A DNA stretch of 64,000 bases from Streptomyces hyaluromycini (lineage in GTDB: Bacteria; Actinomycetota; Actinomycetes; Streptomycetales; Streptomycetaceae). The notes below the pieces were generated by a model. It worked only from the letters and a program-made list of their open reading frames with translations, searched no databases and was not told where the DNA came from. Location: positions 52,130 to 116,129 of the forward strand of contig NZ_BCFL01000040.1 in assembly GCF_002217755.1 (NCBI RefSeq). The letters are read 5' to 3'. Both the position numbers and the translations under genes were made by a program. Positions 1 through 8,516 of the stretch are shown here, piece by piece (within the stretch, counting starts at the first letter, position 1; every line of letters starts with the position of its first letter).

Positions 1-98
1 ACGCCGTGCGTGCGGAGCTGGGCCGTCGTCAGCACCCGGCGGTGGACGTCGGAGAGGCGGCTGAGGGGGCGGGGGGAGAGCGGGGTGTTGTGGGTCAT
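1..98 (-). CDS. N-terminal fragment of a hypothetical protein, cut by the window edge
   Basis: An ATG at 98 opens a reading frame running off the left edge, beginning MTHNTPLSPPPLSRLSDVHR. A GAGG stretch sits a few bases upstream on the minus strand. The visible part is a proline/serine-rich start followed by a basic helical stretch (RLSDVHRRVLTTAQLRTHG), which resembles the start of helix-turn-helix or AbiEi-type N-terminal segments, but about 32 residues are too few to assign a family. It lies downstream of pepN on the same strand with about 200 bases between. Confidence 0.4.
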   Translation of the reverse strand, partial: MTHNTPLSPRPLSRLSDVHRRVLTTAQLRTHG

Positions 99-212
99 GG
101 CCTCGGGATTCCCGGGGCCGGCCGGGTCTTTAACCGGTGTTACGCGTTCGTCGATAAATGCGGACAAGGCGGTACTAAAGGACGGATGTTCGGGTGCCGA
201 GTAGGGACCGGA

Positions 213-246
213 AACCCCTGGTCCGGACGGGTGGAGGCCAGGGGTT
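213..246 (-). terminator. Hairpin downstream of pepN
   Basis: A perfect 9-base inverted repeat (AACCCCTGG / CCAGGGGTT) with a 16-base loop lies about 60 bases beyond the pepN stop in the direction of transcription. There is no U-run, which is normal for terminators in this high-G+C group. Confidence 0.5.
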
Positions 247-305
247 ACGGCCATGATTGACTGAATTGCGTAACGGTCACCAGGAGGCTGACCTATGGCC
301 AAAGG

Positions 306-2918
306 TCAGCTCGCGGAGGCCTCTGCGGCCCGTGTGTCGCACTCCTGTCCGCGCAGCGTCCGTGCCAGGTCGTCCCGGGCCTCCAGGACCAGGCGGCGCA
401 GCGCCGGGGGCGCGTCGGCGTGGGCCGCCAGCCACGCGTCCGTCGCCTCCAGCGTCTCGGGACGGTCCTGCAGCGAGGGGTACAGACCCCGGACCACGTC
501 CATGCCGATCTGGATCGAGCGGTCCTCCCAGATCCGGGCGATGACCTCGAAGTACTTCTCCGCGTACGGCGCCTGCAGCTCCCGTTGCGACGGTTGGGCG
601 AAGCCCGCGATCGTCGCCTCCACCAGCGCGTTGGACAGCGCCTGCGACTCCACGACCTGCGCCCACGCCTGCGCCTTCACGGCCGCCGACGGGCGGGCGG
701 CCAGACAGCGCACCTGGTGGCGCTTGCCGGACGCCGTGTCGTCCCGGGCCAGTTCGGCCGCCAGGGCGGACTCGTCGGCGGCGCCGTGCGCGGCGAGGGG
801 TTCGAGGAACGCCCAGCGCAGCTCCTGGTCGACGTCCAGGCCGTCGATCGTCGCCGTACCCGCCAGCAGCTCCTGGAGCAGCCGGAAGTCGGAGCCGCCC
901 GCCGCCGTCGACGCGAAGAACCGCGCCCAGGCCAGCTGGTGCTCGCCGCCCGGCGCCGCCTGCCGCAGCTCCCGCAGGGCGCCCTCGGCGAGCAGCCGCC
1001 CGGCCGTCTCCCGCCCCTGCGGCGCCACATAGTGCACCAGCGCCGACTCCGCCCACGCCTGGAGCATCTGCAGCACGCCGATGTCGGACTCGCGGCTCGC
1101 GAACCGCAGCACCAGGCCGACGAAGTCCCGGGCGGGCAGCAGCGCGTCCCGGGTCAGGTTCCACAGCGCCGACCAGCACAGCGCCCGGGCCAGCGGGTCG
1201 GTGAGCGAGCCGAGGTGGCCGCGCAGGGTGGCCAGCGAGGTCTCGTCGAAGCGGATCTTGCAGTAGGTGAGGTCGTCGTCGTTGACCAGGACCAGTTCCG
1301 GGGCGTCGGCGCCGGCCAGGTCCGCGACCACCGTGCGCGGGCCGTCGACGTCCGCCTCGGCACGCGCGTACCGGACCAGATCGCCGCCCTCCAGCCGGTA
1401 CAGGCCGATCGCGACCCGGTGCGGACGCAGCTCCGGGGTGCCCGTCGGCGGAGCCGACTGATGAGCGGGGCCGGCGGCCTCCTGCACCACCGCCAGCTCG
1501 GCCACCCGGCCCTCCCCGTCGAGCAGCACCTGCGGGGTCAGCGAGTTCACCCCCGCCGTCTGCAGCCACTTGCCGGCCCAGGCGCTCATGTCCCGGCCGC
1601 TGGTCTCCTCAAGGACCGACAGCAGGTCGCCGAGGCGGGTGTTGCCGTACGCGTTGCGCTTGAAGTAGCGGCGGGCGCCCTCCAGGAACGCGTCCTGGCC
1701 GACGTACGCCACCAGCTGCTTGAGGACCGAGGCGCCCTTGGCGTAGGTGATGCCGTCGAAGTTGAGCTTGGCGTCCTGGAGGTCGCGGATGTCGGCCGTG
1801 ATCGGGTGCGTGGAGGGCAGCTGGTCGGCACGGTACGCCCAGGCCTTGCGGCGGTTGGCGAAGGTGGTCCAGGCGTTCTCGAATCGGGTCGCGCCGACGT
1901 TCGCGAAGGTGCCCATGAAGTCCGCGAAGGACTCCTTCAGCCACAGGTCGTCCCACCACACCATGGTGACCAGGTCGCCGAACCACATGTGCGCCATCTC
2001 GTGCAGGATCACGTTGGCGCGCGCCTCGTACGACGCCTGGGTCACCTTGCCCCGGAAGATGTACTCCTCCCGGAAGGTCACCAGTCCCGGGTTCTCCATC
2101 GCGCCCAGGTTGTACTCGGGCACGAACGCCTGGTCGTACTTCCCGAACGGGTACGGGTAGTCGAAGTGGTCGTGGAAGAAGTCCAGCCCCTGCTTGGTGA
2201 TCAGGAAGACGTCGTCCGCGTCGAAGTAGGGGGCGAGGCCCTTGCGGCACAGCGCGCCGAGCGGGATGTCGAGCGTCGTGCCGTCGGGGAGCGTCCGGGA
2301 GTAGGCGTCCGTCACGTAGTGGTACGGCCCCGCCACCACGCACGTGATGTACGTCGAGATCGGCTTCGTCTCCGCGAACCGCCACACGCCGTCGGCGAGT
2401 TCCCCCGCCCCGTTGCTCCACACCCGCCACTCCTCGGGCGCCCGCACCTCGAAGCGGAACGGCGCCTTGAGGTCCGGCTGCTCGAAGCCCGCGAAGACCC
2501 GGCGGGAGTCGGCCGGCTCGTACTGCGTGTAGAGGTAGACCTCGCCGTCCTCGGGGTCGACGAAGCGGTGCAGACCCTCGCCGGTGCGGGAGTACGCGCA
2601 CCGGGCGTCCACCACCAGCTCGTTCTCCGCGGCCAGGTCCTCCAGGGTGATCCGGGTGCCGTCGAAGACCTCGCCGGGGTCGAGGTCCTTGCCGTTCAGG
2701 GTCACGGCGGTCACGCTCGGTGCGATCAGGTCGGCGAAGCTCGCCGCCCCCGGCTCGTTGCAGCGGAAGCGGATCGTGGTCACCGAGCGGAAGGTGCGCG
2801 GCTCGTCCTGGGCCTCCCCGACGGCGGACCGTACGTCCAGTGACACGTCGTACCCGTCGACCGACAGCAGGGCGGCCCGCTCCCGGGCCTCGTCGCGGGA
2901 CAGATTCTCACCGGGCAC
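306..2918 (-). CDS. pepN: Aminopeptidase N (M1 family zinc metallopeptidase)
   Basis: A cytoplasmic zinc exopeptidase of the M1 family that removes N-terminal residues from peptides. The protein shows the exopeptidase motif GAMEN (near residue 272) and the zinc site HEMAH followed by WLKESFA (near residue 305 onward), the HExxH-x18-E arrangement with all catalytic residues intact. About 870 residues is normal for actinobacterial PepN. I chose the GTG at 2918 because AGGGAG lies 8 bases upstream; a GTG at 2927 has that motif touching it and is less likely. The C-terminal half is the ERAP1-like helical domain of this family. Transcribed alone, with a hairpin downstream. Confidence 0.95.
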   Translation of the reverse strand: MPGENLSRDEARERAALLSVDGYDVSLDVRSAVGEAQDEPRTFRSVTTIRFRCNEPGAASFADLIAPSVTAVTLNGKDLDPGEVFDGTRITLEDLAAENELVVDARCAYSRTGEGLHRFVDPEDGEVYLYTQYEPADSRRVFAGFEQPDLKAPFRFEVRAPEEWRVWSNGAGELADGVWRFAETKPISTYITCVVAGPYHYVTDAYSRTLPDGTTLDIPLGALCRKGLAPYFDADDVFLITKQGLDFFHDHFDYPYPFGKYDQAFVPEYNLGAMENPGLVTFREEYIFRGKVTQASYEARANVILHEMAHMWFGDLVTMVWWDDLWLKESFADFMGTFANVGATRFENAWTTFANRRKAWAYRADQLPSTHPITADIRDLQDAKLNFDGITYAKGASVLKQLVAYVGQDAFLEGARRYFKRNAYGNTRLGDLLSVLEETSGRDMSAWAGKWLQTAGVNSLTPQVLLDGEGRVAELAVVQEAAGPAHQSAPPTGTPELRPHRVAIGLYRLEGGDLVRYARAEADVDGPRTVVADLAGADAPELVLVNDDDLTYCKIRFDETSLATLRGHLGSLTDPLARALCWSALWNLTRDALLPARDFVGLVLRFASRESDIGVLQMLQAWAESALVHYVAPQGRETAGRLLAEGALRELRQAAPGGEHQLAWARFFASTAAGGSDFRLLQELLAGTATIDGLDVDQELRWAFLEPLAAHGAADESALAAELARDDTASGKRHQVRCLAARPSAAVKAQAWAQVVESQALSNALVEATIAGFAQPSQRELQAPYAEKYFEVIARIWEDRSIQIGMDVVRGLYPSLQDRPETLEATDAWLAAHADAPPALRRLVLEARDDLARTLRGQECDTRAAEASAS

Positions 2919-3055
2919 GGGCGGCACTCCCTGATCGTTGTCGGTACGCCGGAACAGCACCGATCCTCCCACGTGCCCCTGACGCCGGGTACCCGGGAAT
3001 GGGGTGGCCGGTGACGGTGTTGCCGCTGGAAAAGGGCCTTATTCCGAGGAGAACC

Positions 3056-3718
3056 ATGTCCGAGACCGTGACCAGCTCCGGCAAGACCCCCGTCGACTTC
3101 TGGTTCGACCCGCTGTGCCCCTGGGCCTGGATGACCTCCCGGTGGGTCCTGGAGGTGGAGAAGGTCCGCGACATCGAGGTCCGCTGGCACATCATGAGTC
3201 TCGCGGTCCTCAACGAGCCCAAGCTCGACGAGCTGCCCGAGGAGTACCGCGAGCTGCTGGAGACCAAGGCGTGGAAGCCGATCCGCGTGGTCACCGCGGC
3301 CTGGCAGAAGCACGGCGCCGACGTCCTCGGCCCGCTGTACACCGCGCTCGGCACCCGTATCCACAACAACGGCGAGGGCCCGACCGTGGAGGCCATCGCG
3401 GGCGCGCTCGCCGACGTCGGCCTGCCGGCCGACCTGATCGACTACGCCGACCAGGAGGACTTCGAGTTCGACGCCGAGCTGCGCGCCTCCCACAAGGAGG
3501 GCATCGACAAGGTCGGCCAGGACGTCGGCACCCCGGTGATCGCGGTCCCTGGCTCCGACGGCGAGCAGATCGCCTTCTTCGGCCCGGTCGTCACCCCCGC
3601 CCCCAAGGGCGAGGAGGCGGCCCGCCTGTGGGACGGCACCCTCGCGGTCGCCTCCGTCCCCGGCTTCTACGAGATCAAGCGGACCCGCACCAAGGGCCCC
3701 GACTTCAGCAACCTGTAG
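3056..3718 (+). CDS. DsbA-fold thioredoxin-like oxidoreductase (FrnE/Rv2466c-like)
   Basis: A 220-residue DsbA-family protein beginning at the ATG preceded by GAGGAGA. The thioredoxin-like active site is DPLCPWAW at about residues 18-25: only the first cysteine of the CxxC pair is present (CPWA), so simple disulfide exchange is unlikely. The layout with a helical insertion and a late TPVI cis-proline segment (about residue 160) fits the mycothiol-dependent nitroreductase/FrnE branch of actinobacteria, cytosolic with no signal peptide. It stands alone, divergent from pepN, and is followed by a strong hairpin. The exact substrate cannot be told from sequence. Confidence 0.85.
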   Translation: MSETVTSSGKTPVDFWFDPLCPWAWMTSRWVLEVEKVRDIEVRWHIMSLAVLNEPKLDELPEEYRELLETKAWKPIRVVTAAWQKHGADVLGPLYTALGTRIHNNGEGPTVEAIAGALADVGLPADLIDYADQEDFEFDAELRASHKEGIDKVGQDVGTPVIAVPGSDGEQIAFFGPVVTPAPKGEEAARLWDGTLAVASVPGFYEIKRTRTKGPDFSNL

Positions 3719-3858
3719 GTCACCCCGCCGCGCCCGGCGGCCCCGCCGGGCGCGGGACGAAGATCACCACCATGCCGGCCGGCGTCGGCCGGGGCGCTGC
3801 GATGCGGCATGGGCGAGGCTCGTCCCATGGGTGAGATGGGCAGAAAGCGCCCACGGTG

Positions 3859-3894
3859 CGGGCGGCCTCTCCGCTCGGCAGGAGAGGCCGCCCG
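3859..3894. terminator. Strong hairpin terminator after the DsbA-like gene
   Basis: A near-perfect inverted repeat with arms CGGGCGGCCTCTCC and GGAGAGGCCGCCCG around an 8-base loop, about 140 bases after the stop codon and just before the left side of the IS element. Confidence 0.7.
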
Positions 3895-4112
3895 TCATCC
3901 GGACGTACCTGTCAACGTGATGTGTTCACTCGGCTACCGGGATTCATTCGCAGTGCTCCGGCCTTCGGGCCGGGTGTGAAGCGAATCTCGTGGTGGCGAC
4001 GCGGAGCGTCGCGATGTTGTCCCGGTGGAGCCGGGCAGTGCAGGACCCAGGTGACATCCCGCACGCATGTTCCCGGTAGCAATGGATGTTCGGGCTCTCT
4101 AGCGTGTTCGGC

Positions 4113-5363
4113 ATGCAGCTCCGGTACGCGTTCAGGCTCTACCCGAATGCCGGTCAGCGCACCGCGCTGGCCAGAGCGTTCGGGTGTGCCCGCGTCGTCT
4201 TCAACGACGCGGTCCGCGCCCGTGAGGACGCCCGTAAGGCCGGGCAGCCGTTCCCGACGGCCGGGCAGCTGTCCCGGAAGCTGATCACCGAGGCGAAGCG
4301 GTCCAAGGAGCGGTCCTGGCTCGGTGAGGTGTCCGCGGTGGTCCTCCAGCAGTCTCTGCGGGACGCTGAGAGCGCATACCGCAACTTCTTCGCTTCCCTC
4401 AAGGGCGCACGCAAGGGGCCGAAGACGGGAGCACCACGGTTCAAGTCCCGCAAGGATGCCCGGCAGTCGATCCGGTTCACCGCCAACGCCCGCTGGAACA
4501 TCACCGGCAGCGGTCGGCTGAGCCTGCCGAAGATCGGCGCGGTGAAGGTGAAGTGGTCCCGCGCCCTGCCCTCCGCCCCCACCTCCGTCACCGTCGTCAA
4601 GGACGCCGCCGGCAGGTATTTCGCGTCCTTCGTCATCGACACCGACCCTGCCGCCGACCAGGCCCGCATGGCCCAGACCAACCGCACTGTCGGCATCGAC
4701 CTCGGCCTGAACCTCCCCCAGACTCCGTCCGGGGGGACCCCCATCGCCGTCCTGTCCGACGGCACGAAGATCGACTCCCCGCGCTTTCTACGGCGCGCGG
4801 AGAAGAAACTGAAGAAGGCCCACAAGGAGCTGTCCCGCAGGCGTAAGGGATCGAAGAACCGGGCCAAGGCCCGTCTGAAGGTCGCCCGCGCCCACTCCAG
4901 AGTTGCCGACGCACGCCGTGAGTTCCACCACCAGCTCTCCACCAGGCTGATCTCCGAGAACCAAGGGATCGCCGTGGAGGACCTGTCGGTGGCGGGACTG
5001 GCCCGCACGAGGCTGGCCAAGTCCGTCCATGACGCGGGCTGGGCACAGTTCATCCGCATGCTGGAGTACAAGGCAGAACGTTACGGCCGCACCCTGGTCA
5101 AGATCGGCCGGTTCACGCCGACCTCCCAGACCTGCTCCACCTGCGGTGTGGTGGACGGACCCAAACCCCTCAACGTGCGGGAATGGACCTGTAGTGCCTG
5201 TGGCACCGTCCACGACCGGGACCACAACGCCGCACTCAATGTGAAGACGGCCGCCGGACTGGCGGTATCGGCCTGCCGAGCGCCGGTAAGACCAGAACCC
5301 GTTCTGGCACAGCGCGAAGAAACAGGAAGCCACGGATTCCCGACCGGAAACCGTGCCGCGTAG
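4113..5363 (+). CDS. tnpB: TnpB, RNA-guided RuvC-type nuclease of an IS605-family element
   Basis: A 416-residue TnpB/OrfB protein, the ancestor-type nuclease of Cas12. It has the N-terminal OrfB helix-turn-helix region (LYPNAGQ..., FGCARVVFNDAV), RuvC motif I GIDLGLN, RuvC motif II VEDLSVAGL, a four-cysteine zinc ribbon (CSTCG...CSACG) and RuvC motif III DRDHNAALN near the C-terminus, so the catalytic D-E-D set is present. Oddly, ten residues (LPQTPSGGTP) lie right after GIDLGLN where relatives continue straight into AVLSDG; they are encoded by a 30-base copy of a dispersed palindromic repeat. The insert is in frame, but it touches the active-site strand and may impair activity. The start is the ATG before QLRYAFRLYPN; no clear ribosome site is visible. 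Confidence 0.9.
   Translation: MQLRYAFRLYPNAGQRTALARAFGCARVVFNDAVRAREDARKAGQPFPTAGQLSRKLITEAKRSKERSWLGEVSAVVLQQSLRDAESAYRNFFASLKGARKGPKTGAPRFKSRKDARQSIRFTANARWNITGSGRLSLPKIGAVKVKWSRALPSAPTSVTVVKDAAGRYFASFVIDTDPAADQARMAQTNRTVGIDLGLNLPQTPSGGTPIAVLSDGTKIDSPRFLRRAEKKLKKAHKELSRRRKGSKNRAKARLKVARAHSRVADARREFHHQLSTRLISENQGIAVEDLSVAGLARTRLAKSVHDAGWAQFIRMLEYKAERYGRTLVKIGRFTPTSQTCSTCGVVDGPKPLNVREWTCSACGTVHDRDHNAALNVKTAAGLAVSACRAPVRPEPVLAQREETGSHGFPTGNRAA
4713..4743 (-). repeat. Dispersed palindromic repeat inserted in frame in tnpB
   Basis: Read on the minus strand it is TGGGGGTCCCCCCGG, seven variable bases, then CTGGGGGAG. The same pattern occurs at 21646-21679. The 30-base length keeps the tnpB frame open and adds ten residues just after RuvC motif I. 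Confidence 0.75.
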
Positions 5364-5413
5364 CGGCACGGCAACCAGCCGAGAAGGCCAGAATCCTCGG
5401 GCTTCAGCCCGAG
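5230..5413 (+). ncRNA. Probable omega (right-end) guide RNA of the tnpB element
   Basis: IS605-type TnpB proteins use an RNA from the 3' part of tnpB and the right end of the element; its guide is the adjacent flank. Two strong hairpins are present: CGTGCCGC-GTA-GCGGCACG at 5352-5370, overlapping the tnpB stop, and CTCGGGC-TTCA-GCCCGAG at 5396-5413 at the element end. Sequence after about 5414, which is the 3' end of tauD, would be the guide. The 5' limit is a guess. Confidence 0.4.
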
Positions 5414-6303
5414 AAGCGTGTCAAGGACGTGTAGTGCGAGGCGTCGCCCTCGATCGAGTAGCTCTCCTTGCCCTCGATGCCGACCGGGACGTCACCGGCG
5501 ACGGTGACGCGGTTGAGGCGGCGCGGCCGGCCGTCGTAGTTGTCGATGGCGTAGTGCTGGGTGATGCGGTTGTCGAACAGGACGAGCTGGTTCGGGGACC
5601 AGCGGTGGCGCAGGACGTTCTCGGGGCGGGTGACGTACGCCTGGAGCAGGTCGAGGACCTTGCGCGACTCGTCCTTCGACAGGCCGGCGATCCGCTGCGC
5701 GAACCCCCCGATGAACAGCCCGCGTTCACCGGTCAGCGGGTGCACCCGGACGACCGGGTGGACCGTGCGGAACTTGATCGACGTGAACTGGGCGCGCTGG
5801 GCGGCCTTCTCCTCGTCGATCTCCTCGTCCGGTACGGCGTAGTCGTAGTCGTTGGTGTGCTCCGCCCACAGCGTGTCGGCCAGCGCGCGCAGCGGCTCGG
5901 GCAGGTCGCGGTAGGCGGCGGCCGAACTGGCGATCAGGGTATCGCCGCCGTACGGCGGGACCGTGATGGAGCGCAGGGTGCTGGCCTGGGGCGGGTTCAG
6001 GACGAACGTCACGTCGGTGTGCCAGTGGTTGGCCCGGCCGCGCTCGCTGTCGACGGGCAGCACGTTCGGGGCGCCGTCGACGGCGGGCACCGTCGGGTGG
6101 GCGGTGGTGAGGTCGCCGAAGTGCCGGGCGAAGGCCTCCTGGCCCGCGTCGTCGAGGCGGACGTCGTCGAAGACCAGGGCCTTGTGCGCGTTCAGGGCCT
6201 CGCGGATCGCGGCGACCTGCTCCTCGTCCAGCGGCTTGGAGATGTCCACGCCCAGGACCTGGGCGCCGATGTTCGCGGTGACCTTGCGGATCTCGATGGA
6301 CAT
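5404..6303 (-). CDS. tauD: TauD-family Fe(II)/2-oxoglutarate-dependent dioxygenase
   Basis: A 299-residue taurine/alkylsulfonate dioxygenase-type enzyme that releases sulfite from sulfonates using 2-oxoglutarate, iron and oxygen. The iron ligands are the HxD pair in NHWHTDVTF (about residue 95) and a distal His in QHYAIDNYDGRPRRLNR, whose arginine should bind 2-oxoglutarate. It is the last gene of the minus-strand sulfonate cluster, 46 bases after the monooxygenase gene. The last residues RFSG and the stop codon are encoded by the right-end hairpin of the neighbouring tnpB element, so the native C-terminus was probably replaced when the element inserted. The catalytic core is intact, so activity is likely retained. 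Confidence 0.9.
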   Translation of the reverse strand: MSIEIRKVTANIGAQVLGVDISKPLDEEQVAAIREALNAHKALVFDDVRLDDAGQEAFARHFGDLTTAHPTVPAVDGAPNVLPVDSERGRANHWHTDVTFVLNPPQASTLRSITVPPYGGDTLIASSAAAYRDLPEPLRALADTLWAEHTNDYDYAVPDEEIDEEKAAQRAQFTSIKFRTVHPVVRVHPLTGERGLFIGGFAQRIAGLSKDESRKVLDLLQAYVTRPENVLRHRWSPNQLVLFDNRITQHYAIDNYDGRPRRLNRVTVAGDVPVGIEGKESYSIEGDASHYTSLTRFSG

Positions 6304-6328
6304 GCGGGGGTGTCCTTTCAGGATTTCA

Positions 6329-6354
6329 GGCTTTCGGGCTTTCGGGCTTTCAGG
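6329..6354. repeat. Short tandem GGCTTTC repeat between tauD and the monooxygenase gene
   Basis: Three copies of a GGCTTTCG-like octamer lie back to back in the 46-base gap and run into the monooxygenase stop codon. It may vary in length by slippage; no function is evident. Confidence 0.5.
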
Positions 6355-7690
6355 CGGTGGCGAGTGCGGGAGTGACGTACTGGTTGGCGGGGCGCGGGAG
6401 GCCGTAGCGCTCCCGCAGAGTCCGGCGCGGGCCGTAGGCGGTGCGCAGCAGGCCGCGGGCGCGCAGGATCGGGACGACGTGGTCGACGAAGGTCTCCAGG
6501 CCGGAGGGCAGCACGGGCGGCATGATGTTGAAGCCGTCGGCGGCGCCCTGGGTGAACCAGCTCTCGATCGCGTCGGCGACCTGCTCCGGGGTCCCGGCGA
6601 AGGTCAGATGACCGCGGCCGCCGCCGAGCCGCCCGATCAGCTGCCGCACGGTGAGCCGCTCCCGGCGGGCGAGTCCGACGACCAGCGTGTAGCGGCTCTT
6701 GGCGCCCTCGATGGCGTCCTCGGGCGGCAGCTCGGCGGGCAGCAGGGCGTCCAGCTCCAGGGTTCCGGCGGGAAGATGGAGGAGCCGTTCCAGGTTGGCG
6801 ACGCCGTGCCGGTGCACGATGTGGTCCTCCAGGAGCTGCTCGTGCGCCCGCGCCTCGGCCTCCGTCGAGCAGATGACGGGGACGATGCCGGGCAGCACCT
6901 TGATGTGGTCGGGGTCGCGGCCGGCCGCGACCGTCCGGGCCTTGAGGTCGGCGTAGAACGCCCGCGCCTCCTCGACGGTCTGCTGCGCGGTGAACACCGC
7001 CTCCGCGTACCGGGCCGCGAACGCCTTGCCGTCCTCGCTGGAGCCCGCCTGCACGAGCAGCGGGTAGCCCTGCGGACTGCGCGGCACGTTGAGGGCGCCC
7101 TCGACACTGAAGTACGTGCCCCGGTGCCGGGGCGGGTGGATCTTCGCGTCGTCGCCCCAGACACCGGCCGCCTTGTCGGCGACGATCGCGTCGTCCTCCC
7201 AGCTGTCCCAGAGCTTCAGGGCCACGTCGAGGAACTCGGCGGCCCGCGCGTACCGTTCGGCGTGCGCGGGCTCCTCGTCGATGCCGAAGTTGCGGGCCGC
7301 CTCCGCCCCCGCCGTGGTGACGATGTTCCAGCCGGCCCGGCCGCCGCTGATGATGTCCAGCGAGGCGAACTTGCGGGCCAGGTTGTAGGGGGAGTTGTAG
7401 GAGGTGGAGGCGGTGGCGATCAGGCCGATGTGCTCGGTGGCCGTGGCCAGCGCGGTGAGCAGGGTGAGCGGTTCCAGGGCCCCGGCGGGGCGTTGCGCGA
7501 CGCTGCCCCACAGGTGCGGTCCGTCGGCGAGGAAGAGCGAGTCGAAGGTACCGCGCTCGGCGGTCCGGGCCAGCCGCACATAGTGCGCGAGGTCGACGTG
7601 CGCGTAGGGGTCGCTCTCCGGGAGACGCCAGGAGGCCTCGTGGTGACCGGTGGTCATGAGGAAGGCGTTGAGGTGGAGCTGGCGGGTCAT
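6350..7690 (-). CDS. FMN-dependent monooxygenase of the NtaA/SnaA/DszA (LLM) family
   Basis: A 446-residue bacterial-luciferase-like flavin monooxygenase. The N-terminus (QLHLNAFL, GHHEASWR) and the later segments SLFLADG, ISGGRAGWNIVTT and LVQAGSSEDGK are typical of the NtaA/SnaA/SoxA/DszA subgroup, which uses reduced FMN supplied by a separate reductase. Its place between ssuB and tauD argues for oxidative desulfonation of an organosulfur compound; the substrate is not defined by sequence. Start at the ATG before TRQLHL; upstream in-frame codons lie in a dispersed repeat and are not coding. No flavin reductase gene lies in the cluster. Confidence 0.88.
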   Translation of the reverse strand: MTRQLHLNAFLMTTGHHEASWRLPESDPYAHVDLAHYVRLARTAERGTFDSLFLADGPHLWGSVAQRPAGALEPLTLLTALATATEHIGLIATASTSYNSPYNLARKFASLDIISGGRAGWNIVTTAGAEAARNFGIDEEPAHAERYARAAEFLDVALKLWDSWEDDAIVADKAAGVWGDDAKIHPPRHRGTYFSVEGALNVPRSPQGYPLLVQAGSSEDGKAFAARYAEAVFTAQQTVEEARAFYADLKARTVAAGRDPDHIKVLPGIVPVICSTEAEARAHEQLLEDHIVHRHGVANLERLLHLPAGTLELDALLPAELPPEDAIEGAKSRYTLVVGLARRERLTVRQLIGRLGGGRGHLTFAGTPEQVADAIESWFTQGAADGFNIMPPVLPSGLETFVDHVVPILRARGLLRTAYGPRRTLRERYGLPRPANQYVTPALATA

Positions 7691-7714
7691 GCGGGGTCCT
7701 TTGCGTGATGTTTT

Positions 7715-7782
7715 GAGCCCGTCCGGCGATTGAGGACGAGGCCGAAGGCCGAAGCGGGGGTCCGGGGGCGGCAGCCCCCGGG
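7715..7782. repeat. Dispersed Streptomyces intergenic repeat (GCCCGTCCGGCG type)
   Basis: Sequence starting AGCCCGTCCGGCGATTGAGG, then ACGAGGCCG, CGAAGCGGGGGTCC and the hairpin GGGGGCGGCAGCCCCCGG. A second full copy is at 37701-37767 and a partial one at 37654-37678. It fills the gap between ssuB and the monooxygenase gene and may act as a partial terminator or RNA-stability element. Confidence 0.75.
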
Positions 7783-7802
7783 ACGACCACCGCAACCGAC
7801 GG

Positions 7803-8516
7803 TCACGCGACGTCCTCCGTGACGCCCAGCGCCGCCAGCAGCCGGCTCCGGTACTCGCCGCGCGGCCGGTCATGGTCCACGGTCAGGTCGAGACCGATCC
7901 GGCCCCGCTCCAGGACAAGCACCCGGTCGGCGAGGACGATCGCCTCGTCGACGTCGTGGGTGACGAGCAGCACGGACGGCCGGTGCCGTTTCCACAGCTC
8001 GCGCAGCAGGTGCTGCATCCTGATCCGGGTGAGCGCGTCCAGCGCCCCGAACGGCTCGTCGGCGAGGAGCAGTTCGGGTTCGCGGACCAGGGACCGGGCG
8101 AGCGCGGCCCGCTGTGCCTCGCCGCCGGACAGCTCGCCCGGCCAGGCCCGCTCGCGGCCCGCGAGCCCGACCTCGGTCAGCGCCGCACGGCCCTTCTCGC
8201 CGGCGTCCTTGCCCTCCAGACCCAGCACCACGTTGTCCAGCACCCGGCGCCAGGGCAGCAGCCGGGAGTCCTGGAAGACCACCGACACCCGTTCCAGGGC
8301 GGTCAGTTGCCCGCTGCCGGTGACCCCGTGGTCGAGCCCGGCGACTGCCCGCAGCAGGGTGCTCTTGCCGGAGCCGCTGTGCCCGAGCAGGGCGGTGAAC
8401 TGCCCGGCCGGCACGTCGAGGTCGATGCCGTCGAGGACCGTACGATCCCCGAACGACCGTGTGAGGCCTCGGAGTTGCACGGCGGGGCGGGTCAGCTGCT
8501 CAGTGTGCGGCGCCAT
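7803..8516 (-). CDS. ssuB: Sulfonate ABC transporter ATP-binding protein
   Basis: A 237-residue ABC ATPase energising aliphatic sulfonate/taurine uptake with the adjacent permease. Walker A GHSGSGKST (about residue 44), signature LSGGE, Walker B LLLADEP and the switch His in LLVTHD are all present. The ATG at 8516 lies inside the 3' end of ssuC (25-base overlap), so the two are translated together. Assignment to SsuB rather than TauB or a nitrate-type ATPase rests on the neighbouring permease, binding protein and oxygenases. Confidence 0.92.
   Translation of the reverse strand: MAPHTEQLTRPAVQLRGLTRSFGDRTVLDGIDLDVPAGQFTALLGHSGSGKSTLLRAVAGLDHGVTGSGQLTALERVSVVFQDSRLLPWRRVLDNVVLGLEGKDAGEKGRAALTEVGLAGRERAWPGELSGGEAQRAALARSLVREPELLLADEPFGALDALTRIRMQHLLRELWKRHRPSVLLVTHDVDEAIVLADRVLVLERGRIGLDLTVDHDRPRGEYRSRLLAALGVTEDVA

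Larger units (their letters stand above)
3905..5425 (+). mobile_element. IS200/IS605-family (IS1341-type) element carrying only tnpB
   Basis: The tnpB gene is flanked by palindromes but has no terminal inverted repeats or target duplication, as expected for IS605-type elements. The left side has the hairpin CCGGCC-TTCG-GGCCGG at 3958-3973; the right side ends with CTCGGGC-TTCA-GCCCGAG at 5396-5413. No tnpA is present, so the copy would need a transposase supplied in trans. TGTCAA occurs near both presumed ends (3910 and 5420 regions), but exact termini cannot be set without an empty-site comparison. Confidence 0.7.

Noticed and set aside
3056..3718. Assignment as a classical DsbA disulfide oxidase
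   Set aside because: The active site is CPWA with a single cysteine and there is no signal peptide, so periplasmic disulfide formation is unlikely.
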